A stretch of 64,000 bases of DNA from Rotaria macrura. Lineage: Eukaryota; Rotifera; Eurotatoria; Philodinida; Philodinidae. The DNA lies in contig OENT01000522.1 in assembly GCA_900239685.1 (NCBI GenBank), positions 1-64,000 of the forward strand, read 5' to 3'. Of the stretch, positions 35,385 through 47,783 are shown in pieces (position 1 is the first letter of the stretch; every line of letters starts with the position of its first letter). The notes below the pieces were generated by a model that was given only the letters and a program-made list of their open reading frames with translations, ran no database searches and was not told the DNA's origin. A program made the position numbers and the translations under genes.

Positions 35385-35756
35385 TCATTTAGGTCGATGA
35401 ATAACACGGCGAATTTCACTATCTGTTAATGGTATACCAGCAAGTACTTTTGCAATTATATCTGAATGTTCTCTTTCAGGTTTCGGATTAGGATTTGTAT
35501 GAGCACTCGTTGATGGAATCGATTGTTTCTTACAAATTTTATCATCTGAATTACGATCAATTGCCTTATTATAATAATCATTTGTTATTCTAGGTGGTGG
35601 TGCGGGTACCGGAGCATGAACTCGACGCGGTCGTTCAATACGTGTTGAACTTAATGCCGGATTAAGAATAACATTCATATCAATATCATTTTCATCATCT
35701 TCAATGTCTGGTTCGGAAAATTTTGTTTTTGTTTGAGTCGATAGATTCGTAAGCAT
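35385..35756 (-). CDS. Hypothetical 123-aa protein or 3' exon
   Basis: The frame is open from an acceptor-like TTTTTAG near 35776 to the stop at 35385; the first in-frame ATG is 35756. The product has an acidic stretch (EPDIEDDENDIDMN), then a proline run (PVPAPPPR), and ends in IPLTDSEIRRVIHRPK. I recognise no family. Composition and the clean acceptor suggest real coding sequence, perhaps the last exon of a gene whose 5' exons lie between 35.8 and 36.6 kb, although I found none there. It lies 286 bp upstream of the CLIP-170 start, on the same strand. Confidence 0.4.
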   Translation of the reverse strand: MLTNLSTQTKTKFSEPDIEDDENDIDMNVILNPALSSTRIERPRRVHAPVPAPPPRITNDYYNKAIDRNSDDKICKKQSIPSTSAHTNPNPKPEREHSDIIAKVLAGIPLTDSEIRRVIHRPK

Positions 35757-36616
35757 ATGTAATGTTGGTGTACCTAAAAATACAACATACACTTTTCTAC
35801 TAAGTATGAACTGATAAACTAAGTTCTTGTGTCTCTTATTTACTCAATGGAAACCATGTTTTCATCTTTCAAATAAGAATCTTCGCATCTTACACAAGGT
35901 GCTTGGGGAATAGATACATGCTTGTTCAATTACTAGTCAAATTTCTTACAACACAGAATACAATATCAAAGATCTCTATTGTTACATATATGATTATTTA
36001 GAAGTTATGATAGCTTCACTAGATTTATTATTCGTCAAATGAAACTCGACTGTGAAATCTTAACGTTAATAATAATTCTGAGTTAATGTCGATTTTTTTC
36101 TTCTGATAATAACTCGCTTGATGAGCTCAAATACTCATTTTTTTATAAAGTATCGTTGGCAACTACAGTAATGGATAAATTTTGTCAGAACAAACAATTC
36201 TTTCGAATAGACAGAGCAATCAATTGTGAGACATTCTTCATGGCAATCTGTAACGGAACTATTCCAATGTGTTAAAAAACGATCAAAAATAGATTTCTCG
36301 ATATTCTTAAAGTTGGAAATACTATGATACGAAATAATCATCTCTATTCAATGTTCATGAGAATGAAGATCAAAATCGAGCATATCTGAAGTTAGTTTTT
36401 AGACTCGCATTGTTTTATTCGAACTCTAAGTTAATAATGAAATTTTGTAAGAAACACGCAAAACTCTAGAGTAAACAAAAATTTCTTCTCTTCAGTACTT
36501 TATGGGAGATAGTGAATCTAGAATATTAACTTTTACTTAGGAAAGTTTCGTCGTTCAATATTTCAATATATATATAGATATGTATGTATTTATTCAAAAA
36601 CCGGTTTAAAAATATA

Positions 36617-37930
36617 CTATCGTTTGAAAACTTTTCTTTTCTTATGTCTATCTGTAGTCTTGGAACGAGCACGCTTACGTGCAGAAAGTATTTGGATGGG
36701 TGGTGATGGTGAACGTGCTTCATTTCGACTTTTTCTTCGATCACGGTCACGCGAAGCACTTCGTGCTCGATTAGTTGCTGTTGAAGTTGTAGCAGTTGTT
36801 GAACGACGAGGCGAAAGTTTTTTCTTCGGTTCTTCCTTTTCCTTTTCTTTTCCTTTTTCTTCTTCTTGTCCTTGTTCTTTTGAATTAACAATAGGTCTTC
36901 GTGCTGAAACAGCACCGATAGATGAGCGTCGTTGACGCGATTTACATATGATGATTTCTCTTAAACGTCGATAATCGCCTTGATCAGTATAATTCATTTG
37001 TATGATTTCACGAAAAAATTGCGTTAAAGCATCGAGCATTTTTGATGTGATCGTATTCTGATTTGTAAATAAACTTTGAATGAAGCCTGATGGATCACTA
37101 CGTGCTGTAATTTTTGCTTGCTGTACACGCGCACCATCATTTAGATTTAACCATGGCAAACGTGCACCAAGCCAGTGTAACATATTATAAAAAAGTATTT
37201 CTAAATCGCCACGGAATGATGGTACAGCACCACGATGTACATCTATTGATGTGAATTCTAATGTACCTTCATGTCGTCGTTGTACTTTTTCTTCGTATTG
37301 CAATGAAACTTTTCGACTAAGGCCATAGTCAAGTAAATATATATTTACAGAATCATTCATAAGAATATTTTCAGCTTTTATATCAGCATGTACATAACCA
37401 TGTGAATGTATATATTCGAATGCATCTAACATTTGTTTGCCAATTGTTTGTACACGTTTTTCATCGAGACGATGATTTTTTAATTGAAATTCATCAGCAA
37501 GTGTTTGTTTATAATATGGTATGATTAAAAATCGATAGCGACGTTTTGTTGTTGGACTTACATGCATGCCATGACTTATTAATTGTGGTACACCTAAGTG
37601 ATCGAGTTGATTGACTTTGATAAATGTATCTTGTAAGGTTTTTTTTCCTAATTGTAAATAGAAGTGCATTTCACAAAAAAGTGGTCCATTCGAATCCGGC
37701 TCGACTTTAACGACATATGTTATTGTTTTAGATGATGTACTACGACATTCATATATACAACCGAAACCACCTTGTCCAATAGGTTTACCAATTGACCAAG
37801 TTTTATGACAAAGATCTGTTAGAATAGTTCCATTAGAAAATGGTTCAGCCATCTCATATAATGCAGCTGCACCACCTTTCTTTCGGCCACCGCCAGAAGC
37901 GGCACTACCTGCTGTTCGTTTAGGTGGCAT
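36617..37930 (-). CDS. VRK1: Vaccinia-related kinase (VRK1/2-like), single exon, 437 aa
   Basis: Cellular VRK, a casein-kinase-1-related nuclear Ser/Thr kinase known to phosphorylate BAF and histones. ATG 37930 opens MPPKRTAGSAASGGGRKKGG, a basic N-terminus. The P-loop is GQGGFG (52-57), the ATP lysine is in VVKVE (75), the catalytic loop is HADIKAEN (181-188) and the metal-binding loop is DYG (201-203). HAD/HGD and DYG instead of HRD and DFG are typical of the VRK family, so it should be active. The substrate helix region reads RRHEGTLEFTSIDVHRGA. The last 100 residues are an Arg/Ser/Lys/Glu tail with several nuclear signals (KKRKVFKR end). The open frame extends upstream to 37996, but that part reads an AT-rich leader. 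A possible TATAAAAAG lies at 37980-37988 on this strand. Confidence 0.9.
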   Translation of the reverse strand: MPPKRTAGSAASGGGRKKGGAAALYEMAEPFSNGTILTDLCHKTWSIGKPIGQGGFGCIYECRSTSSKTITYVVKVEPDSNGPLFCEMHFYLQLGKKTLQDTFIKVNQLDHLGVPQLISHGMHVSPTTKRRYRFLIIPYYKQTLADEFQLKNHRLDEKRVQTIGKQMLDAFEYIHSHGYVHADIKAENILMNDSVNIYLLDYGLSRKVSLQYEEKVQRRHEGTLEFTSIDVHRGAVPSFRGDLEILFYNMLHWLGARLPWLNLNDGARVQQAKITARSDPSGFIQSLFTNQNTITSKMLDALTQFFREIIQMNYTDQGDYRRLREIIICKSRQRRSSIGAVSARRPIVNSKEQGQEEEKGKEKEKEEPKKKLSPRRSTTATTSTATNRARSASRDRDRRKSRNEARSPSPPIQILSARKRARSKTTDRHKKRKVFKR

Positions 37931-37979
37931 GATCTTAAAATACAAATAAACAAACAAACAAAAAAAATTGTTTCTTTTT

Positions 37980-37988
37980 CTTTTTATA
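37980..37988 (-). promoter_or_regulatory. Possible TATA box for the VRK gene
   Basis: TATAAAAAG on the minus strand, 50 bases upstream of the ATG, preceded by GAGCGG. Inference from motif and spacing. Confidence 0.35.
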
Positions 37989-38386
37989 CCGCTCATTCAT
38001 GATTCTTAAGTAAATATATAAAAGAAATTTTCTGGGCTAACATTGTTTTTTTTTTCTTTTCTCTCGATGGATGTTTGTTTTCATGCATATATATATATAC
38101 ATCCTACGGAAAAATTAAAGTACCAACATACACGAACAAGAATAGATAAACACAAGAAATAACATATACTGTTTTATAAAAACAAACAAACATTTTTGTT
38201 TTATATACAATGTGTTATATGAGAGACATAGGTCAAATGAATTTTTCTATTCGGATGATTTTCGCATTTCTTCCATTTTAAATTTTCACTGTAAATTGAT
38301 CTAGTTTTCTCTCTCGCTCTCTGGTCCTTATTATCACATTGAATATACAAAGAGAAAAGACGAATGAATTTATCACATATATAAAA

Positions 38387-41300
38387 TTAAGGTTTTGTTT
38401 TAGTTGTTGATTCATTCGGTGGAATGAATACACCGAAACCCAGTAATAAATTACGCCGAGTGAAATGTATTAATGTTGTAGATGTTCGTTTTGTACGATA
38501 TGTAACAAGTTCATATTTAGTTGATGGTGTAACACGTTGAACAGTATCGAGTTTTCCATCATCTTTATCTTTAACTAATTGGCCGAAATTCCATATTCGT
38601 ATTGAAAAGTCAACACTACCGGTACACAAAATCGAACCATCACGAGACAGATCCTAAATAGAAAGTTGTATTTTCCTCCCTTTCAAATAGAATTCAAGGT
38701 TGAAAAAGACAGAACAAACATATTATGTTTGTTCTGTGTAAAAACTAATTTAACTTCGAGTTTGCTTTTAATTTGAGAAAAAGAACTTCTAAATGACTTT
38801 AAATGTCGTAACATCAGAGATTATAATTTTTTTTCATGTATGGAATTATCTTTCGTGCATCTGCTTTGTAGTGTTCGTTTTATATATTTTGGAATTCAAA
38901 AGAACTACACGCACATATTTCGTCAGTTTATAACAAGATATGCGTAGAAAAATGAACTGTAGTACAATAAATAAGTCTGTTGTTCGAATAAGTAATTGAC
39001 AAAGTACACAGTACTTTGTCGTCACATGACATTTTTCTTTTTCTTTTCTTGAATGAATTCAATGTTTCAAGAAGGAGTCTTATTTTTAGAGTGAGCAAAT
39101 CTATGTCTGAACTGTAACGAAAATGTTGTAAGATTTCTTGCCTTTAAGCTGAAATTTTAGTAGAAGCATAATTATGCTTCAAGAAAGTTCTGTAGACCGA
39201 AAAATATTTTAATTAATACTGGGAACACTATATTATTTTAACACTGTTGAATTCTATTGAGATTCAACTAGAAGTTGTTTCATTTTTTTTTCATGAATCA
39301 TACAGCTTTCTTGTTTATGAATAAAACATCATGATCTCATCAATATTCAGATGATTAGTTGTGAACACATTGTGCAAAAATCTATCAATTATTAAATTTT
39401 AGGTTGGAAAAATGTTGTTCTATTTCAAGACGTGATTAATTTATGTTTCGATAAAGATAGGAATTAATTTAAAAGTCTTATTCGAAAAACTACCAACAAT
39501 CAAGGCAATCAATAATTTCCGGCCCATGTGGGTATATCGAAACGATAAATCATAGGAAATACATAAATCAATTATATTACCATAGAAAAAATTGCATCCG
39601 AATGTCCAAGTAAACATGTAACTAAAGATCCATTACTACAATCCCAAATCATGATTTGCCGATCATATCCAGCTGAAATTAAATATTTCCCGTCTCTTGA
39701 AAATTTCAATATACAAACATTTAATTTATGTCCAGACATTTGTCTTATTGGTTTCAATTGTTGTCCTTCTTTACTTTCTAATAAATCCCAAATTTTTAAA
39801 ATACGATCTGCTGAAGATGTTGCTATATAGTTTGAATTTGGATGAAAACATAATGTTTCCATATCGTTACAACCATCAGTAAATATTCGTAATGTTTGAG
39901 CTTGTTCAATACACCATAAACGTGCCGTTTTATCAAGTGAGCATGATGCAAAGTAATGACCAAACGGACCGAATTGTACATCGAATACAGGTTGAGTATG
40001 CCCACGAAATGTAATTAAACATGTCCATGTTAATAAGCTCCATAGACGTATAGTACCATCTTCTGAACATGAAAGTAGAAACCATTTTTCGCGTGACATT
40101 GATAAACCATAGATGGGTCCTGTATGACCGCATAGTAAACGTTGATTATATAGTATATCGGAATCATGATTTGTATTCGTATCATCTTTATTATTATTAT
40201 TATTATTATTATTGTTATTATTATTATTATTATTATCATCATTCGTCATCATTTGTTCATAAACACGTTCATTAGATTTATCTAAACGTTCAAGTTCATG
40301 CGGAAGTTTCATTGTAATTAATTTTTCACGATTCAATGAATATACATAGATACTTGAATTTTTACAACCAGCAGCAAGTAATGTTGAATCTTCAGAGATT
40401 TCTTTATAAGAAAATATAATGAAATTTAGTCGTTTAAACTTTCACGTATTTTTTTTTCGACGAAATGACTTACCAAGACAATTTATCTCAAGATAACCGT
40501 TTAATAACGTATAGTAACAACAAGATGGTAAATTATCAGGTGTTATTTTTAACATTCGGGAATAATCTTCTGCAAAAAAGAAAATTATATTATTGTTGAA
40601 ATATTTTTTCATTATTATTTTATGCTTTATGAATTTAGAGATGGTGGCAAAATTTTTCTAAGACATGAAATGTTTTCTCAATATTCAATACATACAGTTT
40701 TGCGGAAATCTATCAACTATTTTTCAATATTCATCAACTTAAAAGTTAGAATTGAGTAAAAATGTTGATTTTAACTCCTATGAGTTTCATACGAATGCTA
40801 ATCAATAGGTAATATATGAAAATATCTCATAGTCAATGATACTAGATGAGGAAAGATATAAAATGTATTGATCATGACTGAGTTTCATATTTCGTGAGCT
40901 ATCGATTAATTGAAGCACAGCTGCTTACCTTGAAATGTATTTATTAAATCCATTCGTTCATGTTCTCTTAATTCCGGTATAGGTATGCGTGTAAGTTGTG
41001 GTGCATTAGGATCGACTTTTAACGAGGCTTTACTTTGTCGCTGATTAAAAAAGTCTTTTTTAAGTTTTTTTCGATTTTTCGATGTTGACGGTTGATCATC
41101 ACCAGCACCATCCTCATTATCAACGCCTGTAGATGATGAAAGAATTGATTTATGTTGTAATATTCTCGTTAGATCATGATCTCGCAGTAGACCATAATAC
41201 ATTCGATTGGTATTGTCTTCAGTTTTAATTTCACCAAGACGACCGCCACTTAATAAACGTTGCGTTTCAGCATTACGTGCGCTACCATCATTGATTTCAA

Positions 41301-41912
41301 GCTAAAAATTTTTTTAAAAAAATTTTCAAATGATTTACTGAAGTACATTTTTTTTGTCTTACTTGAAAATATGCTTGAACAATTTTGGTTAATAATGGAT
41401 ATTTTTGTTGTTTAATCAAAAACTGATCAAGTAATTCAAGCGATGCATTACACAATTTAATCCAATAACGTCCATTATGACGAAATGATTTCACATATTC
41501 ACTTTGCGCTATTTGTTCTTTTGTAATTAAAGATTTAATACGAAAGAGATCATCTTTATGTGATGCAAAAACTGTTGCTTGTAAATTAGTATTTTTAACA
41601 TAGGTCATAAAAAATCGTTGTGCTTCTTCAAGTTGATCTTTTTCAACTAAATCTAAGTACATATGAACAAATAGTGGATAAATCAATTGAGCAAATTCAT
41701 GACGACTCGAATCCGGTTGTTCTTGCACATAGGATATATAACCATCAAGGGCATTAAAATAAGGTTCACTCATTGAGGACGTTGTCGTTTTATTACATAA
41801 CGATTGATATTCTTTTTTAAATATTTCAACTGATTCAGTCATATTATTATCTTGTAGCACACGAAGAATTTTCATGAATTCATCTTGTGGAATTTGTTGT
41901 GATTGAGCTGAA

Positions 41913-41943
<31 letters not shown>

Positions 41944-42295
41944 TGGTTATAGTTGTTCGTTGTTGATCTGATAATGGACGTTGAGAAAATGATATGCGTT
42001 GCTGAGTTGTTGTCGGTGCAGATGATATAGATATATTAGGCGTGGTATTAACTTGATTATTTATACCATTTAGATTTATTGATGTTGTCATTCCACCTGT
42101 TGATGCTGAAGAAAGTATATTGGATGATGAAACGATCTGCTGTTGACTAGAATTCGATACATTATTATTGTTTGGTATTATGAATGACATTTTTGATGTA
42201 TTCGATGGAAGAAATAAAACATTTGAATTCACTGAATTCGATATTTGATTTTGAGAGGATGATGATGGTGTTGTAGATGATGAAGGAAAATGCAT
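38387..42295 (-). CDS. TAF5: TFIID subunit TAF5, five exons, 829 aa
   Basis: TAF5 is a scaffold of the TFIID general transcription factor. Exons: 42295-41363, 41301-40929, 40569-40474, 40401-39581, 38653-38387, all in frame. A Ser/Asn/Gln-rich N-terminus of about 140 residues contains poly-Ala and poly-Thr runs. The NTD2 helical domain follows: MTESVEIFKKEYQSL, YISYVQEQPDSSRHEF and IYPLFVHMYLDLVE. The WD40 propeller begins near residue 520: CGHTGPIYGLSMS, DGTIRLWSLLTW, GHTQPVFDVQF, DKTARLW, DRILKIWDL, GHKLNVCILKF, GHSDAIFSM and a final DFSIRIWNF. A run of about 16 Asn, encoded by AAT/AAC, lies just before the propeller. Intron 4 (38654-39580) is unusually long, and the last repeat lies alone in exon 5. 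Length is close to human TAF5 (about 800). Confidence 0.93.
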
Positions 42296-42593
42296 TATAA
42301 ATTATTTCAAATTAAGTACTCTCCATTTATTGAATAGAAGAAACACGAAAATTGTTGTGCTGTTGTTGCTCTTTAATTTTTTTTAAATCTAAGATGAAAA
42401 GAATCCGAAATATCTAAGTAATCGATTTAGTGCTCTTTTTCTTTGTCAAAAATATCTGATCGCATTTTTGGTTTTTCATTTCAGGGTTTTTCTTTTTTTT
42501 TTTAAAGTAAAAACACAGAAGAATTTTTTAATATAATAACAAAGAAGTTTTTTACTAGAACAACAAATATTTTTTTTCCAATAGCGCTTTTGT

Positions 42594-45013
42594 TTATACT
42601 GCTCCACCGGTTGTACTTGGTCCTTCACCGCCGGGGACGAGCATAGCAACATGATTTCCATTCAACAATATTTGATCGAGTTTAGTAATACGACTACCAC
42701 CATCAGGCAATGTTTCGAATTCAGTTACCTGAAAGAGAAAATTCAAAAATATATAATTAAAATCGAAGTGACTCAAAACTTGCCAATTTTGTCTATTTTC
42801 GATGTACTTTACAGAATTCTATACGTAGATATACATCATGTAAATGTTGATTTATGGGGATTCAGTTTATTAGTGATACTTCACTTATATGATAGGCAGA
42901 GAAAATATAAACATACGAACAGGTTTCGACAATTCCAATGTAATATATTGGAAAAGTCTTAGATGAAAGATGAGAATATGTCTAGTACTGACAAATGTCA
43001 TTGCGTTCTCTACTTGAACAATAACAATATGGCTGACAAATTTTCGATGCAAGACATAACTTCACTTGTCAACCATTCAAAGATAATGGTTGGCCTAATA
43101 AAAAATGAAGGTAAATTCCATCATATTTGTAGAACTTTTAAAATTTCTTAATCTTGTCCATGACTTTACTTGAAGACTAAACTTCGAAAGTACCAAATGA
43201 ATCGCGTATCTTTTCAGACTATCGTTCATTTTTTACTTCTATCAAAAATTTATTATTACCAATTCAATTTTTCGCTATTTTCAAACCATATACATATATA
43301 TATATATAAATCACAAAAAAGGGTGTCTGTATCAAGTAGAATAGCATGTTTCAACCTTTGAAATTCAGACATTTAGAAAAGAATAAAATCTGATCTTGAC
43401 AGCAGATTCTAACAGCATTAACGAAAAACAATCGAGATCTCACGATATGGCTTCTGAACAAAATTAGATGTCTTCAAATATATTATTTGTACTTCGCATT
43501 TTATTTCAACATCCATAATTATTATTCGTTTTTGAACTTGGTGAAACAGTTTTACTTTGGGTTCTTTTGATCTCTGACGCAACAGTAAACGTTACTGTAT
43601 CCATATGTAGTCTGATATTAAAAATGATCCTCGACATTTCTTTTTGTTATTATAAGTGACGTTTATAATAGATCTCGTACTATTGTTCGATGTCAATCAA
43701 ATGTTTCTTGATTTTGATTGCGTCTAACGTTATCGAACCGTGTTTTCTTCTGCAAATTCATAAATACATCTGCAGGACATATGAGCTAATTCATATGGCT
43801 TACATGTTAATAAGATGTATACAATCTTGAGAATGAATCGAAACAACTCACGATGACCTTCGTTTTCGTACATATTCTCTGTTCTACGACTTCTACATTA
43901 TCAGTATTTCAAAGATCTAATCAAAGTTAAGTATTAGACGAGACGAGAACAAAAAAAAACGATATACATCAATGAAAATGTTTGATGTAGTATTAACGTC
44001 ATCTAGCAAAGCAAAGTTATGTCAACACTTATTTTTCTTATGAAGTCATATAGAAACGAAACTATTTTATGGATATTCCTTGGCCTTGCAAGAAGAACAT
44101 CTATTTTTTTTAGAGATCACCCTTAATTGTTAAACTAATAAATACGTAGGGGAGTTCAAAATGATTGTCCTACGATTTATCAGTAGTGATTGAAATCTAT
44201 ATTGTTAATTGACATACGACTGTGCTACGTATTCACAGTCCGATGGGAAGGACATTCAAAAGAAAATAGATTGGTCAGCATTCCAAAAATTTGTAATTCT
44301 TGTGAAAAAAGTATTTTTCATTTCGATTTGCAGATGGTTTAATCATTGTAGCTATACTATAATTGTAGACGTTTACAACAATTTTGTTCTATATTTATAT
44401 ATACGAAAAAAAGAGATAATTTCCATGTCAACGAACGATTCAAATAAAAAGTTTCATCACTGAGATTACGATGGCCTTGGATTCTATTACTTCATCTAAG
44501 GATCTTCTAAGTCTTTTTCTAATAATAAAGAATATTATACTAGACTATCTCTATCTTTTCTCTCTTAATTTTCACTTCGCAAGGTCGAAAGTATTGAGGG
44601 AAGTAAGTGTTTATTTCTGAATATTTCTATCTTCATCGAAACAGACTAATACATACAGTTGACAAGAATGTTTTTACGCATTTTAATTTGATCCGATTAC
44701 TTCTACTAGTACTATTCTTGTAGTCTCATGTAGATCTTAAAATAAAATAAAATAAACAGAAAACGAAAACACTTACATCTTCAAGCACCATATTAACATA
44801 ATCATCAAAACCAAGTAAAGTTCCAACGATTTCTTTATCTGATTTCATAATAACATGAATGCGTGATCCAATACATTTATCAACAAGTTCTAATGGTAGA
44901 AGTTGTACAACAGTAGTCGCTGGTGTCACTGTTGGTGGTGCACTGACTGTTGCTTGCGTTGTTGATAGTGTATTACTATCAACAGTTGATGTTGTTCCTT
45001 GTGATGTTGCCAT
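42594..45013 (-). CDS. LSM5: LSm5, U6 snRNA-associated Sm-like protein, two exons, 123 aa
   Basis: Exon 1 is 45013-44777; exon 2 is 42728-42594; the phase-0 join falls exactly at VLEDV/VTEFE. LSm5 is part of the LSm1-7 and LSm2-8 rings that handle mRNA decay and U6 snRNA. The Sm fold is very well conserved: [37 protein letters not shown], then [20 protein letters not shown]. The N-terminus carries about 38 extra Ser/Thr/Val residues not present in typical LSm5. The intron is 2048 bp, far longer than most here, with no coding content apart from small frames. It ends in the usual [12 protein letters not shown]-like tail. Confidence 0.95.
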
Positions 45014-45507
45014 GGGTATCAAATCAGAGAAACAAAAAACAAGAATACTGAAACAAATATAATTATACGAAAAACAAATAAATTTTATGCGTTTTTTTTT
45101 AAACACACACAAAATGCTGCCATTTCGTTATTGTTTGATAAATAAAATGAATACAACACACTGACACAACACGTAGAAATTCGAAACGAGGAGAAAAAAG
45201 AAATCTTCGTTTCACATTTCTTGTGGTATATTTTTTTCTCGCTCTCTTTTTAGTCGGATTCATCGCATCTGACAACTTCGATATTTTTTGCTTCTCTTTA
45301 AGTTTATAACACAACTGTACATTTGTAGTAAAGATAACACGGACGTACATATGAAGAAAAAGAAGACGAAAAATCATGGCAAAAAAACAGTATGGAAACT
45401 GTTCAAAACTAGTGAAAAAAAGATTGTTTGAGATGAGAAAAGAAGGAAAAAACAAGCGATCAGAGCAAAACCAAATATCTACATAGAAAATCAGTATCTG
45501 TTTCTCA

Positions 45508-47783
45508 TTAAGCTGTCCATGGACCATCATTTTGTGTCAATTGTTGCTGCGATTCCATATTTGTATTTGATAAATTATTTTCAACTAAACTCATTTGATT
45601 TTTAAGTTGCTTTTTAACATTAAGACTACTAAGACGACATGCTGGATCTGCAATCCATAATTCTTGACATAGACGAAGAAGATGAAGAAAAATCTAAAAT
45701 GATTTACAATGCATTAAAAATTAGCTCATATCATTTATCAAATATGATGTTTATTTATTTGATGATTACCGGATGTGTTTGCCATCGTGCGGAAGGTGGT
45801 GGTCGAATTTTTCTTACACATACAATATCGCGCATTTGTTCAAATGTTGGACTATTTGGTTGAATATCTTCATACGGTACTTCGTATCGATCAGCATCAT
45901 TTTCTACAGAACGAAAGATCATTATTGATTTTAAATGAAGCATTCAACGTTCTTTTACCATGTGCATTCGTTTGACATCTACGTAATAATTCCCAATAAA
46001 CAAGTCCTAATGCATAGATATCAGCAGCCTTAAATGATTCAAAACTACCATCATTCAATGTTCCATCGAGAACTTCTGGTGCCATATATCCTAGAAGAAA
46101 AAAGCATACATCATATGCAACTAGTTCGAATTTCATAACAAACTTCTACTTACGATGTGTACCAACTCGACTATTGGCTTGAATATCAATATCAACATGT
46201 TCTTGATTTAATGCATTTCCTTGTAATGGATCTTTCCGTGATTTTGGTCGTGTACGAACTTCTTTGACAGCAAGACCCAAATCAGCAATACAACACGATA
46301 AATCTTTTTTCACCAGAATATTTTTTGTTTTCAAATCACGGTGAGCAAGTGCAACTTTACCTTGAAAAACAAAACAAATAGATCATGGCAATAAATATTA
46401 TTCTTTATTGTTAGTCTTACCATTTGTTGAATCGATTGGCATATGCAAATGACAAAGACCACTAGCAATACTTAACATCATCTTTATTAATATCGGTATT
46501 GTTATTGTATGAGTCATTAAATAATCATAAACTGAGCCATTTTCATGGTATTCAGTAACAAGCCAAAGTTGAGTGTAAGTCGAGGCATCCTTAACAAAGA
46601 AAACTCATTATTTATTCTATATCGAATTGCGGTGGTACCTTATTATCGGCGGCAATATATCCAAGAATATTTTCATGTCTGAGACAAACAGTTTGATAAA
46701 TATCGATTTCTCGCAACCAGGAACGTTCATCATTTGCCGAAAATATTTTTACAGCAACGTGATCTTCACGCCATTTTCCTCTATGAACATTGCCATAACG
46801 CCCGGCACCAACCAATTTTTCCAAGGTAATCTGTCTTGCAAGTGTTCGTTGCATTAATAAAGGAAGTGCTTGAAATGAAAAGAAACATTTTATTTCGTAC
46901 ACATAAGCAATGATTTTATTTACCTGGTCCAACTGTACTTGTAGAGAATTCATCGAGAAGTGCATTTAATGATTGATCAGATGGTATACGTGACTCATTA
47001 GTTGGTTCTAAACGGTGATGGTTATAAAAACATTTTAAAAAGCGTTCTATAATATTTTTCTCATTATGATCAACGCCATAAGTAATCTCTTTAGGGTAAT
47101 TGATTTTATTTGTTCTTATCGCGTTGTGTTTCAAATGAATAAATATACATCCGGTTATTAATAGTATTGTAGCAATAATTGAAATAATCATTATTAAAAT
47201 AAATAATGAAAAACTACTCTGAGACTGATGCATAAGTGAAGTGCCTTTCGAATATAAAAAAAAAGGTTAATTAGATAAATTTATTTTTCTCTTCAAATCA
47301 ATGTTTACTTGTTGTCATTGAAGACAGCAGTTCCTGACGAATTCCTGTTGAATATGCATCAAGATCGTTACAATTATCACGTTGAGAACAACATACAATA
47401 TAACGATTTGTTTGATTAACTCCACACAATAATTGTACGAAGAAATAGTCATTAAGTATACATCTAGAAAATAACATACAATAGAAAAGTATTGATGACT
47501 TTTTTCTTTGTGAACAGAAAATGACATACCCAGCGGTAACTTTTATTGTACCATCATATGAATTCAATGTCCAACTTTCATAACATTTCTGATGAACATA
47601 CGAAAGTTGACATGTTTCAGAATTTGAATCACATTGTTCATCTTCAGTACATAAACATGTTGTATTTTTCGTTAATGGTGTGTTACCATCAAGATCATCG
47701 ACGAGGTTATTATTATCTTGACTAATGACGATAGTTGTCGTCATCAGTAGTAGTAGAAATACTTGAGTTAATATTGGTTTCAT
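45508..47783 (-). CDS. TGF-beta/BMP type I receptor Ser/Thr kinase, nine exons, 595 aa
   Basis: Exons: 47783-47530, 47463-47309, 47244-46924, 46868-46639, 46589-46421, 46360-46154, 46090-45959, 45903-45770, 45693-45508, all in frame. Signal peptide ([18 protein letters not shown]). The ligand-binding three-finger ectodomain has [16 protein letters not shown] and ends [10 protein letters not shown] single transmembrane helix follows ([20 protein letters not shown]). The GS region is short on SGSG and reads [20 protein letters not shown], the phosphorylation and FKBP12 site of type I receptors. The kinase shows [33 protein letters not shown] and [15 protein letters not shown]; the late lobe has IRPPPSARW and a C-terminal [11 protein letters not shown]. 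The activation segment has about 14 extra residues rich in Arg/Lys. Type I, not II, from the GS box. ALK subgroup not assigned. Confidence 0.93.

Noticed and set aside
36624-36935. 103-codon plus-strand frame opposite the VRK tail.
   Set aside because: Antisense shadow of the Arg/Ser/Glu-rich C-terminus; low complexity only.
37931-37996. Upstream extension of the VRK frame.
   Set aside because: The extra residues read an AT-rich leader; the basic N-terminus starting at 37930 fits the family better.
40030-40275. Frames with poly-Ile and poly-Tyr opposite or beside TAF5.
   Set aside because: Other-frame readings of the AAT/AAC repeat that encodes poly-Asn.
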